Shown: positions 34,373 through 42,846, numbered from the stretch's first letter. The stretch: DNA of 64,000 nt from Anaerolineales bacterium UBA2395 (GCA_002343775.1 DDSH01000021.1:1-64000); one strand, 5' to 3'. Numbers and translations are program-made. Notes: a model not told the origin generated them from the sequence alone.

Positions 34373-34468
34373 GATGGTAGATGATTGGAGAGTGGAGATT
34401 GGTTCAATGCACGGCAGCAAATCTCCACTCTTCCAACCTCTATTCTCTATTCTCTATTCTCTATTCTT
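34373..34468. repeat. 7-bp repeat arrays forming a large hairpin
   Basis: The left part is GATGGTA, GATGATT, GGAGAGT, GGAGATT, GGTTCAA. The right part is AATCTCC, ACTCTTC, CAACCTC, then TATTCTC three times and TATTCTT. GGAGAGTGGAGATT and AATCTCCACTCTTCC can pair. The right array runs into the 3' end of the fusion gene and supplies its stop codon. Confidence 0.85.
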
Positions 34469-35676
34469 TTCAATACCATCTCGCACAATTCCCGCACCGC
34501 CCCCCGCCCGCCAGGTTTTGTCAACACGCAATCCGCTGCGCGGATCACTTCAGGATACGCATCCGCCACCGCCACAGACCAACCTGCAATTTCAAAGCAA
34601 GGCAGGTCATTAAGGTCATTGCCAATATAGATGACATCCTCCGCTCGAACCTTTTTCTGCTCGAGAACTTCGCGCATCACTCTCCCCTTATCCTGCATCC
34701 CCACCCCATGAATTGCCTCCACCCCCATCTTTTTCGCACGCGCCTTCACAACCGGATTCGGCTCCGAAGACAAGATCATCACCTCCACACCTTTTTCGCG
34801 CAGGGTCTTGATGTGCATACTGTCACTGCGTGATGCGCTGACGGTTTCCTTGCCGTTCTCATCGGTCAGCACAAGGTTATCCGTCACCACGCCGTCGAAA
34901 TCACAGATGATCATCTTAACGATCTCGGGCATGGTACGGCGCGCCTTTCCCGGTGAAACGACTTCCAAACCGCTGTAGATCACGGCTTCATACTTTGCCC
35001 AATCCGACAGATTGTCGATATCGACCGTATACTTCGGGTCGATCACCAGCGGATAGATGACATCCCCCGTCAGCGACTTTTTCTCCGAGATGGTTGCGAT
35101 TCGGATCGCGTCGATGTGACCCGTCTGCCAGTAGACCGGCGGCAGGATCTGGCGCGGCGCATTGTACGGTTCGGCGATCCCCTCCACAGTGAGCAACGGA
35201 GTCAACGGTTTTTCATCACCAGCGAAACGCCACATCTTGAACGGGTTTTGGCCAGCAGATACAACGCCGCGCACACAATCCGCATCTGGATGATCGAGCA
35301 GGGTTTGAACAGCGGAATCCACCATCCCAGCCGGGCGGATCGGCGACGTGGGGCGCAATTGCACTATGATCTCTGGACGGTAGGCTTCCACATCTTCCAG
35401 CCATTTGAGCGCATGTTCAAAAACAGGCAAGTCTGTTGTTTTATCTTGCGCCAACTCGGCGGGACGAATGAACGGAGTCTCTGCGCCCCATTCACGGGCA
35501 ACGGCGGCAATCTCGTCATCGTCCGTGGAAACGATGATACGCGTCACCAGGTTGGACTGCTTCGCCGCGGCAATGCTCCACGCAATGAGCGGATACCCCG
35601 CAAAATTGCGGATGTTCTTACGCGGAATGCCTTTTGAGCCGCCGCGGGCAGGTATGAGCGCAAGTATTTTGGTCAT
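34447..35676 (-). CDS. Bifunctional CMP-acylneuraminate cytidylyltransferase / KdsC-like HAD phosphatase
   Basis: A 409-residue fusion. Residues 1-230 are a CMP-sugar synthetase (LIPARGGSKGIPRKN 7-21, LRPTSPIRP 107-115, TGHIDAIR 185-192). Residues 250-405 are a HAD phosphatase of the KdsC/NeuA-C type (CDFDGVVTD with Asp259 and Asp261; SSEPN 303-307; GNDLND 352-357). The phosphatase would remove the 9-phosphate of the nonulosonate and the other half would activate it with CTP, so two steps are joined. The last codons (RIENRE) and the stop come from GAATAGA heptads, so the C-terminus was probably altered by repeat growth. Confidence 0.93.
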   Translation of the reverse strand: MTKILALIPARGGSKGIPRKNIRNFAGYPLIAWSIAAAKQSNLVTRIIVSTDDDEIAAVAREWGAETPFIRPAELAQDKTTDLPVFEHALKWLEDVEAYRPEIIVQLRPTSPIRPAGMVDSAVQTLLDHPDADCVRGVVSAGQNPFKMWRFAGDEKPLTPLLTVEGIAEPYNAPRQILPPVYWQTGHIDAIRIATISEKKSLTGDVIYPLVIDPKYTVDIDNLSDWAKYEAVIYSGLEVVSPGKARRTMPEIVKMIICDFDGVVTDNLVLTDENGKETVSASRSDSMHIKTLREKGVEVMILSSEPNPVVKARAKKMGVEAIHGVGMQDKGRVMREVLEQKKVRAEDVIYIGNDLNDLPCFEIAGWSVAVADAYPEVIRAADCVLTKPGGRGAVRELCEMVLKRIENRE

Positions 35677-35684
35677 AGATGTTT

Positions 35685-35733
35685 GGTCATTCGTAATTGG
35701 TAATTGGTAATTACCATTTACCCATTACCATTC
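35685..35733. repeat. 7-bp repeat array (GGTAATT) with inverted half
   Basis: GGTCATT, CGTAATT, GGTAATT, GGTAATT, then ACCATTT, ACCCATT, ACCATTC. Unit and layout equal the array at 29242. It fills the spacer upstream of the fusion gene and touches the stop codon of the SDR gene at 35733. Confidence 0.85.
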
Positions 35734-36560
35734 TACCAAGCCGTCCAACCGCCATCCACGATGACGTTATTACCAGTCATATAGGAAGAAGCATCGGAAG
35801 CGAGGAAGAGCAGCGCACCGTTCATTTCATCCTTCTTTGCCATGCGCCCGAGAATGGTTTTGGCGGAGTAGTTCCTGACGAAATACTCTTCGTGATTATT
35901 GTACACACCACCGGGCGTGAGCGCATTGACACGAATCTCAGTCTCGGCATAGTATGCAGCGAGGTATTTGGTAAAGCCCATCACACCTGCTTTGGTGGTG
36001 GTGTAGTAAGCTGGCTTGAATGCAACCCGCTTGCCGTCTTTTATATAGATGCGTTGGTCAGGACCGTTCAACCCGTAGGTTGAGCAGATGTTGATAATGC
36101 TGCCCTTCTTGCCTTGTGCAATCATTTGCTTGACACAGGCTTGGGTGGTAAGGAATATACCGGTCAGGTTGACATTGAGTGCGGCGTTCCAGTCTGCGAG
36201 CGGGTAGTCTTCGAAGGCGCCGGGGGCGATCCCTTTTGCGGCTGCATCGGGGTCGAATTTTGGGTCGAGCGCGGCTGAGTTGACGAGAATGTCGAGGCGG
36301 CCAAACTGCTTGACGGTTTCAGCGACCAGTTCGCGGGTCGATTCGAAGCGGGTGACATCGAGGGGGAATGCCATGGCTGCATAGCCGGCTTCGGTCAGGC
36401 GGTTTGCAGTCTTTGAGGCAAAATCCATGTTCAAATCGGCGGCAACCACGGCTGCGCCAGCCTCGGCAAGCGTTTTGCAAAACTCGTACCCAAGTTGTCC
36501 GCCGCCGCCGGTCACAATCGCGACGCGACCTTTCAAATTGAATTTATCGAAGATTGTCAT
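35733..36560 (-). CDS. SDR family oxidoreductase, PtmA-like
   Basis: A 275-residue short-chain dehydrogenase. The cofactor loop is GGGGQLG (18-24), NSAA follows strand 4, and catalytic Ser160 (NICST), Tyr186 and Lys190 (YTTTK) are present. Asp42 after strand 2 (ADLN) indicates NAD(H). The sequence style (INICSTYGLNGPDQ, AGVMGFTKYLAAYYAETEIRVN) recalls PtmA-type SDRs that lie with legionaminic-acid genes in Campylobacter. AAGGAA lies 6 nt before the ATG. It is upstream of the CMP-synthetase fusion and NeuB, so it probably helps make their precursor; the exact step is inferred. Confidence 0.9.
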   Translation of the reverse strand: MTIFDKFNLKGRVAIVTGGGGQLGYEFCKTLAEAGAAVVAADLNMDFASKTANRLTEAGYAAMAFPLDVTRFESTRELVAETVKQFGRLDILVNSAALDPKFDPDAAAKGIAPGAFEDYPLADWNAALNVNLTGIFLTTQACVKQMIAQGKKGSIINICSTYGLNGPDQRIYIKDGKRVAFKPAYYTTTKAGVMGFTKYLAAYYAETEIRVNALTPGGVYNNHEEYFVRNYSAKTILGRMAKKDEMNGALLFLASDASSYMTGNNVIVDGGWTAW

Positions 36561-36574
36561 GTGAGTTCCTTTGA

Positions 36575-36607
36575 AGACCTGGCAGGTTCCAAACGCCTGT
36601 CAGGTGT
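36575..36607. repeat. Spacer palindrome (ACCTGNCAGGT type)
   Basis: AGACCTGGCAGGTT and GCCTGTCAGGTGT are near-inverse copies around CCAAAC. It stands between the GT-C gene stop and the SDR start. Confidence 0.6.
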
Positions 36608-36611
36608 AAGA

Positions 36612-38192
36612 TTATGGAAAAGCCGTATAGATTTGATCGCCTTGTTTGTTGAACGCCAGATACAACCCATCAGCAAGGATCTGATAGACCGATTGTACTT
36701 CCTCATCTTGCGAACCGACATCGAAGAGCGCCAATACCGCCCTGCCAGCGAGCACTTCGGCTTGAAGCGCTGCCACCCCTTCTTCAAAGCGTCCACGCGG
36801 CAGCCCCGTGACCGGGTCCACGAGATCGGGTAAAACGTAACCGGGGCGATCTGTGTAGAGATAAACAGGCGCGGTTTCGTTGGAATAGATGCGCACATCG
36901 TCGGGAAGTTCATTCAGATACTTCATCGCTTCTGAATCGAACCATTGAAAGGAAGCGTAACCCTGCCCGCCTTTGCGGAGTTGGGTCAGGGTTTCGGCGA
37001 AATACAAAGTGGAAGATGCATAGGCGTATATTGCAATCGCAAAGAACGTGATGCGCGATGCGTAAAACACAAAACGTGAAAGGCTGTTTCTCCTCCAAAG
37101 CCAGAAACCAAAATAGACCAGCAGGACAAGCAAACTGACATACATTGGCGCAACGATGCGGAGTTGGAATTTGGTGCTGGCGTCGAAGAATGTCATCGAG
37201 GAGAGGATGGAGGCAAGATAGCCGAAAATGTACAGTGCGCTGATGAACGAAAGGATTTCGGGTGTTTCTGCTTCGGGTTTTACGAATTTCTTCAAGCCAC
37301 GCCGCAGCAGCCAGGTCAACAGTATGATGAAGACAACAGCGAGGAAAAGGTTGAATAAATTCGGTATTTGAGCAAGTTCGCGCCGCCAACCTTCCACAGG
37401 AAAAGCGAAAGCGGCGAAATTGGTAATCCCTAATTGAATGTTTTCAGTTGTAATGGGATGGAAGACGAACGTGCGATTGGTGGCATTGTCTGCCAGCAAG
37501 CGATTACGAATGCTCCATGCCAGGGCGAAGGGAATGAACCCAGCGAGGAAAATTCCCGTGCTGGTCAGGCGTTTTTTCCAGGTTGGGTGAAGGATGAAGA
37601 GCGAAACAAGAAACGTGGCGAGGAGAGCAAGACCAGCGTAGCGGGTCAGGTAGGCAAAAGCGGTGAGAATCGAAGCAAGCATCAAGAACTTTATGGAGTT
37701 CTTTTCTTCGCTTGCAAAATATTGCGAAAATGCCAAAAACGCAGCGAGCGTCAAAAAGATATACAGCGGCTCGCTCATGGCGGTGGTGTGGACTCGAAAA
37801 AGTTGTCCGTTTAGCAGGAGCAGAAGTGCAAGCAAAAATCCTACCGCTTTGGATTTGGTCATGCGCCAGCCAATAAGCCCAAACATAAAAACGTTCGCGC
37901 CGAAGATCAGGGCGTTGACAAACCGTGTGCCGCGCAGCGGGTCGAGTCCGCTCAAACCGATCACGGCAAGGATCGTTGAAAAGCCTGGCGGAAAATGTGT
38001 GACCGGCTGGTTGGATGCCAGCCACGCTTCGCGGTAGCCTTCCCCTGCCAGGATGCTTCTCGCTCCGGCGATATACGCAATGGAGTCATCGAACAAGCTC
38101 ATGCCTTGCGGAGTCGCATAAAGGATGAGAAAGGTCCCTGAAAGAGCAAGCAGACCGAGGATTAAGAATGAAGCGAGAGGGGATTTGGTCAT
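36612..38192 (-). CDS. GT-C-like polytopic glycosyltransferase
   Basis: A 526-residue membrane protein with about eleven helices and a soluble end of about 100 residues (YLNELPDDVRIYSNETAPVYL). The first loop holds MSLFDDSIAYIAGA; the Asp pair followed by a Tyr-rich stretch is the GT39-type catalytic site. NQPVTHFPPGFS and TTAMSEPLYIF are further blocks common to this group. The ATG at 38192 is taken because a longer frame only reads through a palindrome as TVTVTVT. A heptad array lies at 37047-37081. Confidence 0.82.
   Translation of the reverse strand: MTKSPLASFLILGLLALSGTFLILYATPQGMSLFDDSIAYIAGARSILAGEGYREAWLASNQPVTHFPPGFSTILAVIGLSGLDPLRGTRFVNALIFGANVFMFGLIGWRMTKSKAVGFLLALLLLLNGQLFRVHTTAMSEPLYIFLTLAAFLAFSQYFASEEKNSIKFLMLASILTAFAYLTRYAGLALLATFLVSLFILHPTWKKRLTSTGIFLAGFIPFALAWSIRNRLLADNATNRTFVFHPITTENIQLGITNFAAFAFPVEGWRRELAQIPNLFNLFLAVVFIILLTWLLRRGLKKFVKPEAETPEILSFISALYIFGYLASILSSMTFFDASTKFQLRIVAPMYVSLLVLLVYFGFWLWRRNSLSRFVFYASRITFFAIAIYAYASSTLYFAETLTQLRKGGQGYASFQWFDSEAMKYLNELPDDVRIYSNETAPVYLYTDRPGYVLPDLVDPVTGLPRGRFEEGVAALQAEVLAGRAVLALFDVGSQDEEVQSVYQILADGLYLAFNKQGDQIYTAFP
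37047..37081. repeat. 7-bp-period array inside CDS
   Basis: CGTGATG, CGCGATG, CGTAAAA, CACAAAA and CGTGAAA follow in exact register within the GT-C gene. They encode part of SRFVFYASRITFFAI at a helix boundary. Confidence 0.55.
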
Positions 38193-38199
38193 ACAAAAG

Positions 38200-38234
38200 C
38201 AGGTGACAGTCACTGTAACAGTGACTGTCACCTG
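38200..38234. repeat. 35-bp perfect palindrome
   Basis: CAGGTGACAGTCACTGT, a single A, then ACAGTGACTGTCACCTG. The arms match over all 17 bp. It lies between the start of the GT-C gene and the stop of the PAPS synthase gene. It may act as a terminator for the latter (CTTTTG follows on the minus strand) or be a mobile palindrome; a looser AGTGACA/TGTCACT pair is at 57947. Confidence 0.85.
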
Positions 38235-38241
38235 TATTTAT

Positions 38242-39969
38242 TTACTTCACCGGAAGCAGGAAACCCTGTTCTTCCAGATACTTGATAATGATGCGAGCGT
38301 TATCTTCCGGCGTGGAATCATAGCCCTTGAGCGAGATCTCCGGCTTGATGGGCGGCTCGTACGGATCATCAACACCGGTGAAGCCCATCGGCTTGCCGTC
38401 TGCCATGGCTTGACGAGCCTTGGCATACAGACCTTTCACGTCACGCTGTTCACAAACTTCCACAGGCGTATCCATGTAGACTTCGATGAAGTTCTCGCCC
38501 ACCATCTTGCGAGCTTCTTCGCGGGTGGCGCGGTACGGGCTGATGGCAGCGCAGATGACGATGCCGCCCGCGTGGACAATCTCACCTGCTACAAAGCCGA
38601 TGCGCAAGATATTGGTATCGCGGTCTTCTTTGCTGAAGCCGAGACCCTTGGAAAGATGCGTGCGAACCACATCGCCGTCGAGGATGGCGGTTTCGCGTCC
38701 GCGTTCAAGTAACAAGGTGGTGAGGACTTGCGTGGTGGCAGATTTGCCCGAACCGCTCAAGCCGGTGAACCAGATACCAAAGCCTTGTTTGTGGCGCGGG
38801 GGATACATTTCGCGCAGAATTTCAGCCGTTTCAGGGCGGGTGAACCATTCGGGGAGCAATCTGCCCTTGGCGAGATAGTCATCGCGAACCTGTGTACCGG
38901 AGATGTTGGCAACCTTCGCGCCCTTGGGGACATCCTTCTCTTCCACGTAGCGGTCTTCATCGGGGAGATAGACGAGCATTTCGAACGGAACCATTTTGAC
39001 GCCGAGTTCGTGCTCGTATTGCTTCATCAACTCCTGCGCATCGTACGGACCGTAGAACGGTTTGCCCGTGGAGTCATTGCCCGGACCCGCATGATCGCGC
39101 CCAACGATGAAATGATTCGCGCCGTGGTTGCGGCGGATGATGGCGTGTAGGAGCGCTTCTTTCGGACCTGCCATGCGCATCGCCAGCGGAAGCAGGCTGA
39201 GCATGGTGCTGTTTTTATCGTAGTGATTATCAACCAACGCCTTATAGGTGCGCACACGGGTGTAGTGATCCACATCACCGGGCTTGGTCATGCCGACCAC
39301 TGGATGGACGATGAGTGAGCCGTTCACCTGAGCAGCGGCGCGCTTGGTCAATTCTTCATGAATACGGTGCAGAGGATTACGTGTCTGGAACGCGACGACA
39401 TTATCATTGCCCATCTTCTCGAGGCGTTCGCGCACCTGAGCCGGGGTAAGGCGCAGGTCAACAAAGTCGTAATACTTAGGAAGGTTTACAACCTTCATCG
39501 GACCGGAAATACAGACCTTGTTCCAGCGTCCCATTTCAGAGACCATCGGGTGCTTGGTATCGGTCGAGCCGTACGCCAGCGCGGCTTCAGTCTCGGCATC
39601 CCAGTGATAGACTTCGTCGAGGCGCATCACAGCGATCAGGTCAAAGTTGGCGGAGCGAAGCGCCAATTCCTCACCGACAGTCGGCAGTTCTTTCGGGTCA
39701 GCCGTCAGCGTGATCGGAAGCGGGAAGAGCGTTCCATCAGCAAGGCGCATTTCGCGCAAAACACGCTCATAGTCTGCCTTGCCCATGAACGTCGTAAGCG
39801 GGGAAAAGCCGCCCGTGGCAATCAGTTCCAGGTCACACAGGTTGCGCATGGTGATCTTGATCGAAGGTAATTGTCCCGCGCGCGTGATCAACTCGTCACG
39901 CTCGGCACCCTTCACCACCAGATCCACCAATTTTCCACCGTAGGGGGTAATAAGATTTGCTTTTGCCAT
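38242..39969 (-). CDS. Bifunctional sulfate adenylyltransferase / adenylylsulfate kinase
   Basis: A 575-residue fusion that makes PAPS from sulfate and two ATP. Residues 1-390 are ATP sulfurylase with QTRNPLHR (195-202) and GRDHAGPGND (290-299). Residues 395-575 are APS kinase with the P-loop GLSGSGKS (403-410), DGDVVR (431-436) and the lid region ISPYRATREEAR. The order (sulfurylase then kinase) is the one seen in some bacteria and fungi. No reductive sulfate genes are near, whereas five sulfotransferases are, so the product is most likely used for glycan sulfation. The ATG at 39969 has GGAG 6 nt upstream. Confidence 0.97.
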   Translation of the reverse strand: MAKANLITPYGGKLVDLVVKGAERDELITRAGQLPSIKITMRNLCDLELIATGGFSPLTTFMGKADYERVLREMRLADGTLFPLPITLTADPKELPTVGEELALRSANFDLIAVMRLDEVYHWDAETEAALAYGSTDTKHPMVSEMGRWNKVCISGPMKVVNLPKYYDFVDLRLTPAQVRERLEKMGNDNVVAFQTRNPLHRIHEELTKRAAAQVNGSLIVHPVVGMTKPGDVDHYTRVRTYKALVDNHYDKNSTMLSLLPLAMRMAGPKEALLHAIIRRNHGANHFIVGRDHAGPGNDSTGKPFYGPYDAQELMKQYEHELGVKMVPFEMLVYLPDEDRYVEEKDVPKGAKVANISGTQVRDDYLAKGRLLPEWFTRPETAEILREMYPPRHKQGFGIWFTGLSGSGKSATTQVLTTLLLERGRETAILDGDVVRTHLSKGLGFSKEDRDTNILRIGFVAGEIVHAGGIVICAAISPYRATREEARKMVGENFIEVYMDTPVEVCEQRDVKGLYAKARQAMADGKPMGFTGVDDPYEPPIKPEISLKGYDSTPEDNARIIIKYLEEQGFLLPVK

Positions 39970-39997
39970 TTGATACTCCATTTGATTTTGAAAGCAG

Positions 39998-40048
39998 GGG
40001 CACAGCGAAGCGAAGAACAAAGAAGGTTTTGATGATTTCGCTGTGCCC
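39998..40048. promoter_or_regulatory. 12-bp inverted repeat upstream of the PAPS synthase gene
   Basis: GGGCACAGCGAA (39998-40009) is exactly inverted as TTCGCTGTGCCC (40037-40048). It lies 30-80 nt before the ATG at 39969, where an operator or an RNA hairpin in the leader could act. No known regulator site is recognised. Confidence 0.45.
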
Positions 40049-40159
40049 TTACCAGTTTGCACAAGCATCAATTATACTCCAAAATTCAGCGAATGAATTT
40101 TGGAAGTTTCCGACCGCTTCCCCATCTCCAAAAAACACCTGCGATGTATATTGCCCACG

Positions 40160-40206
40160 GTCACAAATTGCGGTATGCCTCTTCTTAAAAAAGCACAATT
40201 TGTGAC
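40160..40206. promoter_or_regulatory. 11-bp inverted repeat upstream of the 40230 gene
   Basis: GTCACAAATTG (40160-40170) is exactly inverted as CAATTTGTGAC (40196-40206). The right arm ends 9 nt before the TATAAT box at 40216 and would cover the -35 area, so it could be an operator. The factor is unknown. Confidence 0.45.
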
Positions 40207-40215
40207 TGCGCTGGG

Positions 40216-40221
40216 TATAAT
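40216..40221 (+). promoter_or_regulatory. Candidate -10 box of the 40230 gene
   Basis: TATAAT is followed by CCCCCGCA and the ATG at 40230. Transcription would begin within about 3 nt of the start codon and no Shine-Dalgarno is present, so a leaderless mRNA is likely. Confidence 0.5.
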
Positions 40222-40229
40222 CCCCCGCA

Positions 40230-41819
40230 ATGAACTCCAAAACCCTGCGAAACATTCTCTTTGGCATCCTGGTGCTTGGCTACATCGTCTATTGTTATCG
40301 TTACATCGTCGCCACCAGTTTTGTCATCGAAGGCACCACCTACTACGTCCTCTTCGACGACGCCATGATCTCGATGCGCTACGCCTACAACCTCGCCCAC
40401 GGCAACGGACTGGTTTGGAATCCCGGCGAGCGCGTAGAAGGTATCACCAACCCCCTTTGGACGGGAATCATGGCACTCGTCCACCTCCTGCCAGTTGGAT
40501 TAAATCAAACCGGACTCTACATCCAAATTCTCGGCGCTTCTCTCCTGACGCTGAACCTGTTTCTCGTTAAAAAACTGGTTGAACACTTTAGCAGCGATCT
40601 CTTCGTCATGCTCGCCGCTGTAGCCTTTACTTCTTTCTATGCCCCGCTCAACTCCTTCGGCTTGCTCGGCATGGAAGTGAGTCTCCTCACCTTGATACTG
40701 ACCTATGCGGTGCTGCTCGCTGTGAAAAGTGAAGGTCGCTTCAATATCTGGATCTACATTCTGCTCGCCATCTCCACTCTTGTCCGCTTCGACATGGCGG
40801 TTCCGTACATCGTCCTACTGGTCATGTTATTCTGGGTACAAAAAGAGAATCGCAAACAACATCTCGTCTGGGGGTTGGGTTTGCTCATCCTCTTTCTCGG
40901 CGGACAATCCATTGCACGCTTCATATATTTTGGTGAATGGCTGCCCAACACCTACTACCTCAAAGTGGAAGGTTGGAATCTCACCCTCCGTCTGATGCGC
41001 GGCATATATGCCCTGATACAATTCGCCTACTTCCATAATTGGGTTTTATTCCTCCTACCCTTATCCATCTTCCTCTTCCGCCGTGATTGGAAAGTGGCCC
41101 TGCTCACACTTCTACTCGCTGCGCAGATCGCCTACTCCGTCTATGTCGGCGGCGATGCATGGGAGAATCACGGCGGTGCGAACCGTTATATCGTCATTGT
41201 CATGCCGTTGTATTTCGTTGGTTTCAGCTGGGCATCCGTGGAGTGGTTGAAACGTGCGGCGAATTCCCTGAACCTGAAACATCAGAATTACGGCGAAGTT
41301 GGCTGGCGCGCAACCTTCCTCGTTCTGTTCGCTTTCTCCCTGCTGACCTTTAACGCCCTGATCGGCGAGTGGAAATCCATTGAACGTTGGAATCTCGCCC
41401 GCCGCCCCGATTATGTTGCAGGCAATGACCGTAATCTGCAAATTGCCATCGCGCTCGAAAAGGTCACCAAACCGGGAGCATCCATCGCCGTCATCGGCGC
41501 AGGGACCATTCCCTACCTCCTGCCAGACCGTTATGCTATCGACATTCTCGGCAAAGCCGACCCTTACATTGCCCATCAAAACGTTCGCACGCCAATGGGA
41601 ATTCCAGACATTCCGAACATGCGCCCCGGTCACATGAAATGGGATTACGCCCACACCTTCGGAGAACTCCAACCAGATGTGATCGTCCAAATTTGGGAAA
41701 ATACAAACGCAGAAGCCGAACCCTATCTGGTCAACTACAACTTCATCACCATCGCCCCCAAAATCAAGGTGTACTTGAAAAAAGACTCAACCAATATTAA
41801 CTGGGATGCTTTACAATAA
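40230..41819 (+). CDS. GT-C-like membrane glycosyltransferase (AftB-like)
   Basis: A 529-residue polytopic protein, the only plus-strand membrane glycosyltransferase of the locus. After helix 1 it has LFDDAMISMRYAYNLAHGNG and VWNPGERVEGITNPLW, the conserved first loop of AftB-like lipid-linked pentosyl/hexosyl transferases, including the Asp pair. About ten helices are followed by an external domain (residues of about 385-529). It may use a polyprenyl-phosphate sugar. It has its own likely leaderless promoter and a strong terminator, so it is a single-gene unit divergent from the PAPS synthase gene. Confidence 0.85.
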   Translation: MNSKTLRNILFGILVLGYIVYCYRYIVATSFVIEGTTYYVLFDDAMISMRYAYNLAHGNGLVWNPGERVEGITNPLWTGIMALVHLLPVGLNQTGLYIQILGASLLTLNLFLVKKLVEHFSSDLFVMLAAVAFTSFYAPLNSFGLLGMEVSLLTLILTYAVLLAVKSEGRFNIWIYILLAISTLVRFDMAVPYIVLLVMLFWVQKENRKQHLVWGLGLLILFLGGQSIARFIYFGEWLPNTYYLKVEGWNLTLRLMRGIYALIQFAYFHNWVLFLLPLSIFLFRRDWKVALLTLLLAAQIAYSVYVGGDAWENHGGANRYIVIVMPLYFVGFSWASVEWLKRAANSLNLKHQNYGEVGWRATFLVLFAFSLLTFNALIGEWKSIERWNLARRPDYVAGNDRNLQIAIALEKVTKPGASIAVIGAGTIPYLLPDRYAIDILGKADPYIAHQNVRTPMGIPDIPNMRPGHMKWDYAHTFGELQPDVIVQIWENTNAEAEPYLVNYNFITIAPKIKVYLKKDSTNINWDALQ

Positions 41820-41848
41820 AAAAGCGGCGGATGTTCTCCGCCGCTTTT
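41817..41848. terminator. Bidirectional terminator
   Basis: AAAAGCGGCGGA pairs with TCCGCCGCTTTT around TGTTC. A-runs before and T-runs after serve both the plus-strand gene at 40230 and the minus-strand oxidoreductase gene at 41851. Confidence 0.9.
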
Positions 41849-41850
41849 CA

Positions 41851-42846
41851 TTACTTCAACGAGATCAGATTCCCTACTCTTTGCGATTCATGCACAGATG
41901 CGATGATCCTTTGCACTTGAATACCGTCCTCCAGCGGACAAGATGACTCTGCTTTCCCTTTGACCACATCCACAAAATGCTTCGTCTGCTGTTGGAACAT
42001 AACATTGCGCTCCCAACCTTCGGGCAATGGATACACATCCCAATCTTTTTTCTCCGTGCGGTAGATTCTCACCGCCCCATCGGTAAGATTCCACTTGATG
42101 GTGCCGTTCGTGCCAATGATGCGGAACTCATGTTCTGGCGGCTGTTGGTTGTAATCGAGATGGAGACTGCCCAATGCGCCGCCATCAAATCGCAAACCGA
42201 TCTTGGACGTATCATCCGCAGTCACTTCGAGGTCGCTGAGTTTCGCGGCAAAGCCCCATACGGCTTCAACCCGCTTCCCGACCAGCCACGGCAGATAATC
42301 GAGAGAGTGACATTGGGTCGCCACCACACCACCGCCCATATCTGCCCGCGCCGCATAACCGGTGCGATAATCCTCCCACGGATGCCAGGCGGGCAGATAC
42401 TCGCCAAAATGAACGCTTGCCGAAACAACACGTCCGATCTCACCGTTTTCGATCAATTGCCGGGTCTTAACCATTCCCGGATGAAAACGGAACTGGAACG
42501 CCACAAGCACCTTCGAGCCGCTTTTCTGAACCGTTTTTTGTAGAACGTCCACACGTTCCATCGAAGCGGCAATGGGCTTCTCCAACAAGATCGCGCACCC
42601 TGCTTCCGCCGCCGGAATTGCTATATCCAAATGAAGCGAGGTGGGATTCGAAACAATGACCGCATCCGGCTTGTGTTTTTTCAACGCCTCGGCAAAGTCG
42701 GTTTCAACAGGGTAGCCCGCAAGTTCATCATCGGGCAGGGTGGCTTTGTGTGTGCGATAGAGGACGATGTCCGTCTCACCCAGCGCAACCAGGTTGCGCA
42801 TGTGACGTCGTCCCACAGAACCAAGACCAGCGATTAGATACTTCAT
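41851..42846 (-). CDS. Gfo/Idh/MocA family oxidoreductase
   Basis: A 331-residue NAD(P)-dependent sugar oxidoreductase. The Rossmann loop is AGLGSVGRRH (6-15), and the family's catalytic EKP motif is at 89-91 (LLEKPIA). The C-terminal half forms the substrate sheet, with MGGGVVATQCHSLDYLPWL providing the His that normally meets the sugar. Its likely task is oxidation or reduction of an activated sugar. AAGGATGAG precedes the ATG. It is the last gene of a long minus-strand series and ends at a terminator. Confidence 0.93.
   Translation of the reverse strand: MKYLIAGLGSVGRRHMRNLVALGETDIVLYRTHKATLPDDELAGYPVETDFAEALKKHKPDAVIVSNPTSLHLDIAIPAAEAGCAILLEKPIAASMERVDVLQKTVQKSGSKVLVAFQFRFHPGMVKTRQLIENGEIGRVVSASVHFGEYLPAWHPWEDYRTGYAARADMGGGVVATQCHSLDYLPWLVGKRVEAVWGFAAKLSDLEVTADDTSKIGLRFDGGALGSLHLDYNQQPPEHEFRIIGTNGTIKWNLTDGAVRIYRTEKKDWDVYPLPEGWERNVMFQQQTKHFVDVVKGKAESSCPLEDGIQVQRIIASVHESQRVGNLISLK

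Noticed and set aside
38193..38231. N-terminal extension TVTVTVTVT of the GT-C protein
   Set aside because: It is a read-through of the 35-bp palindrome; the ATG at 38192 directly precedes the first helix region.
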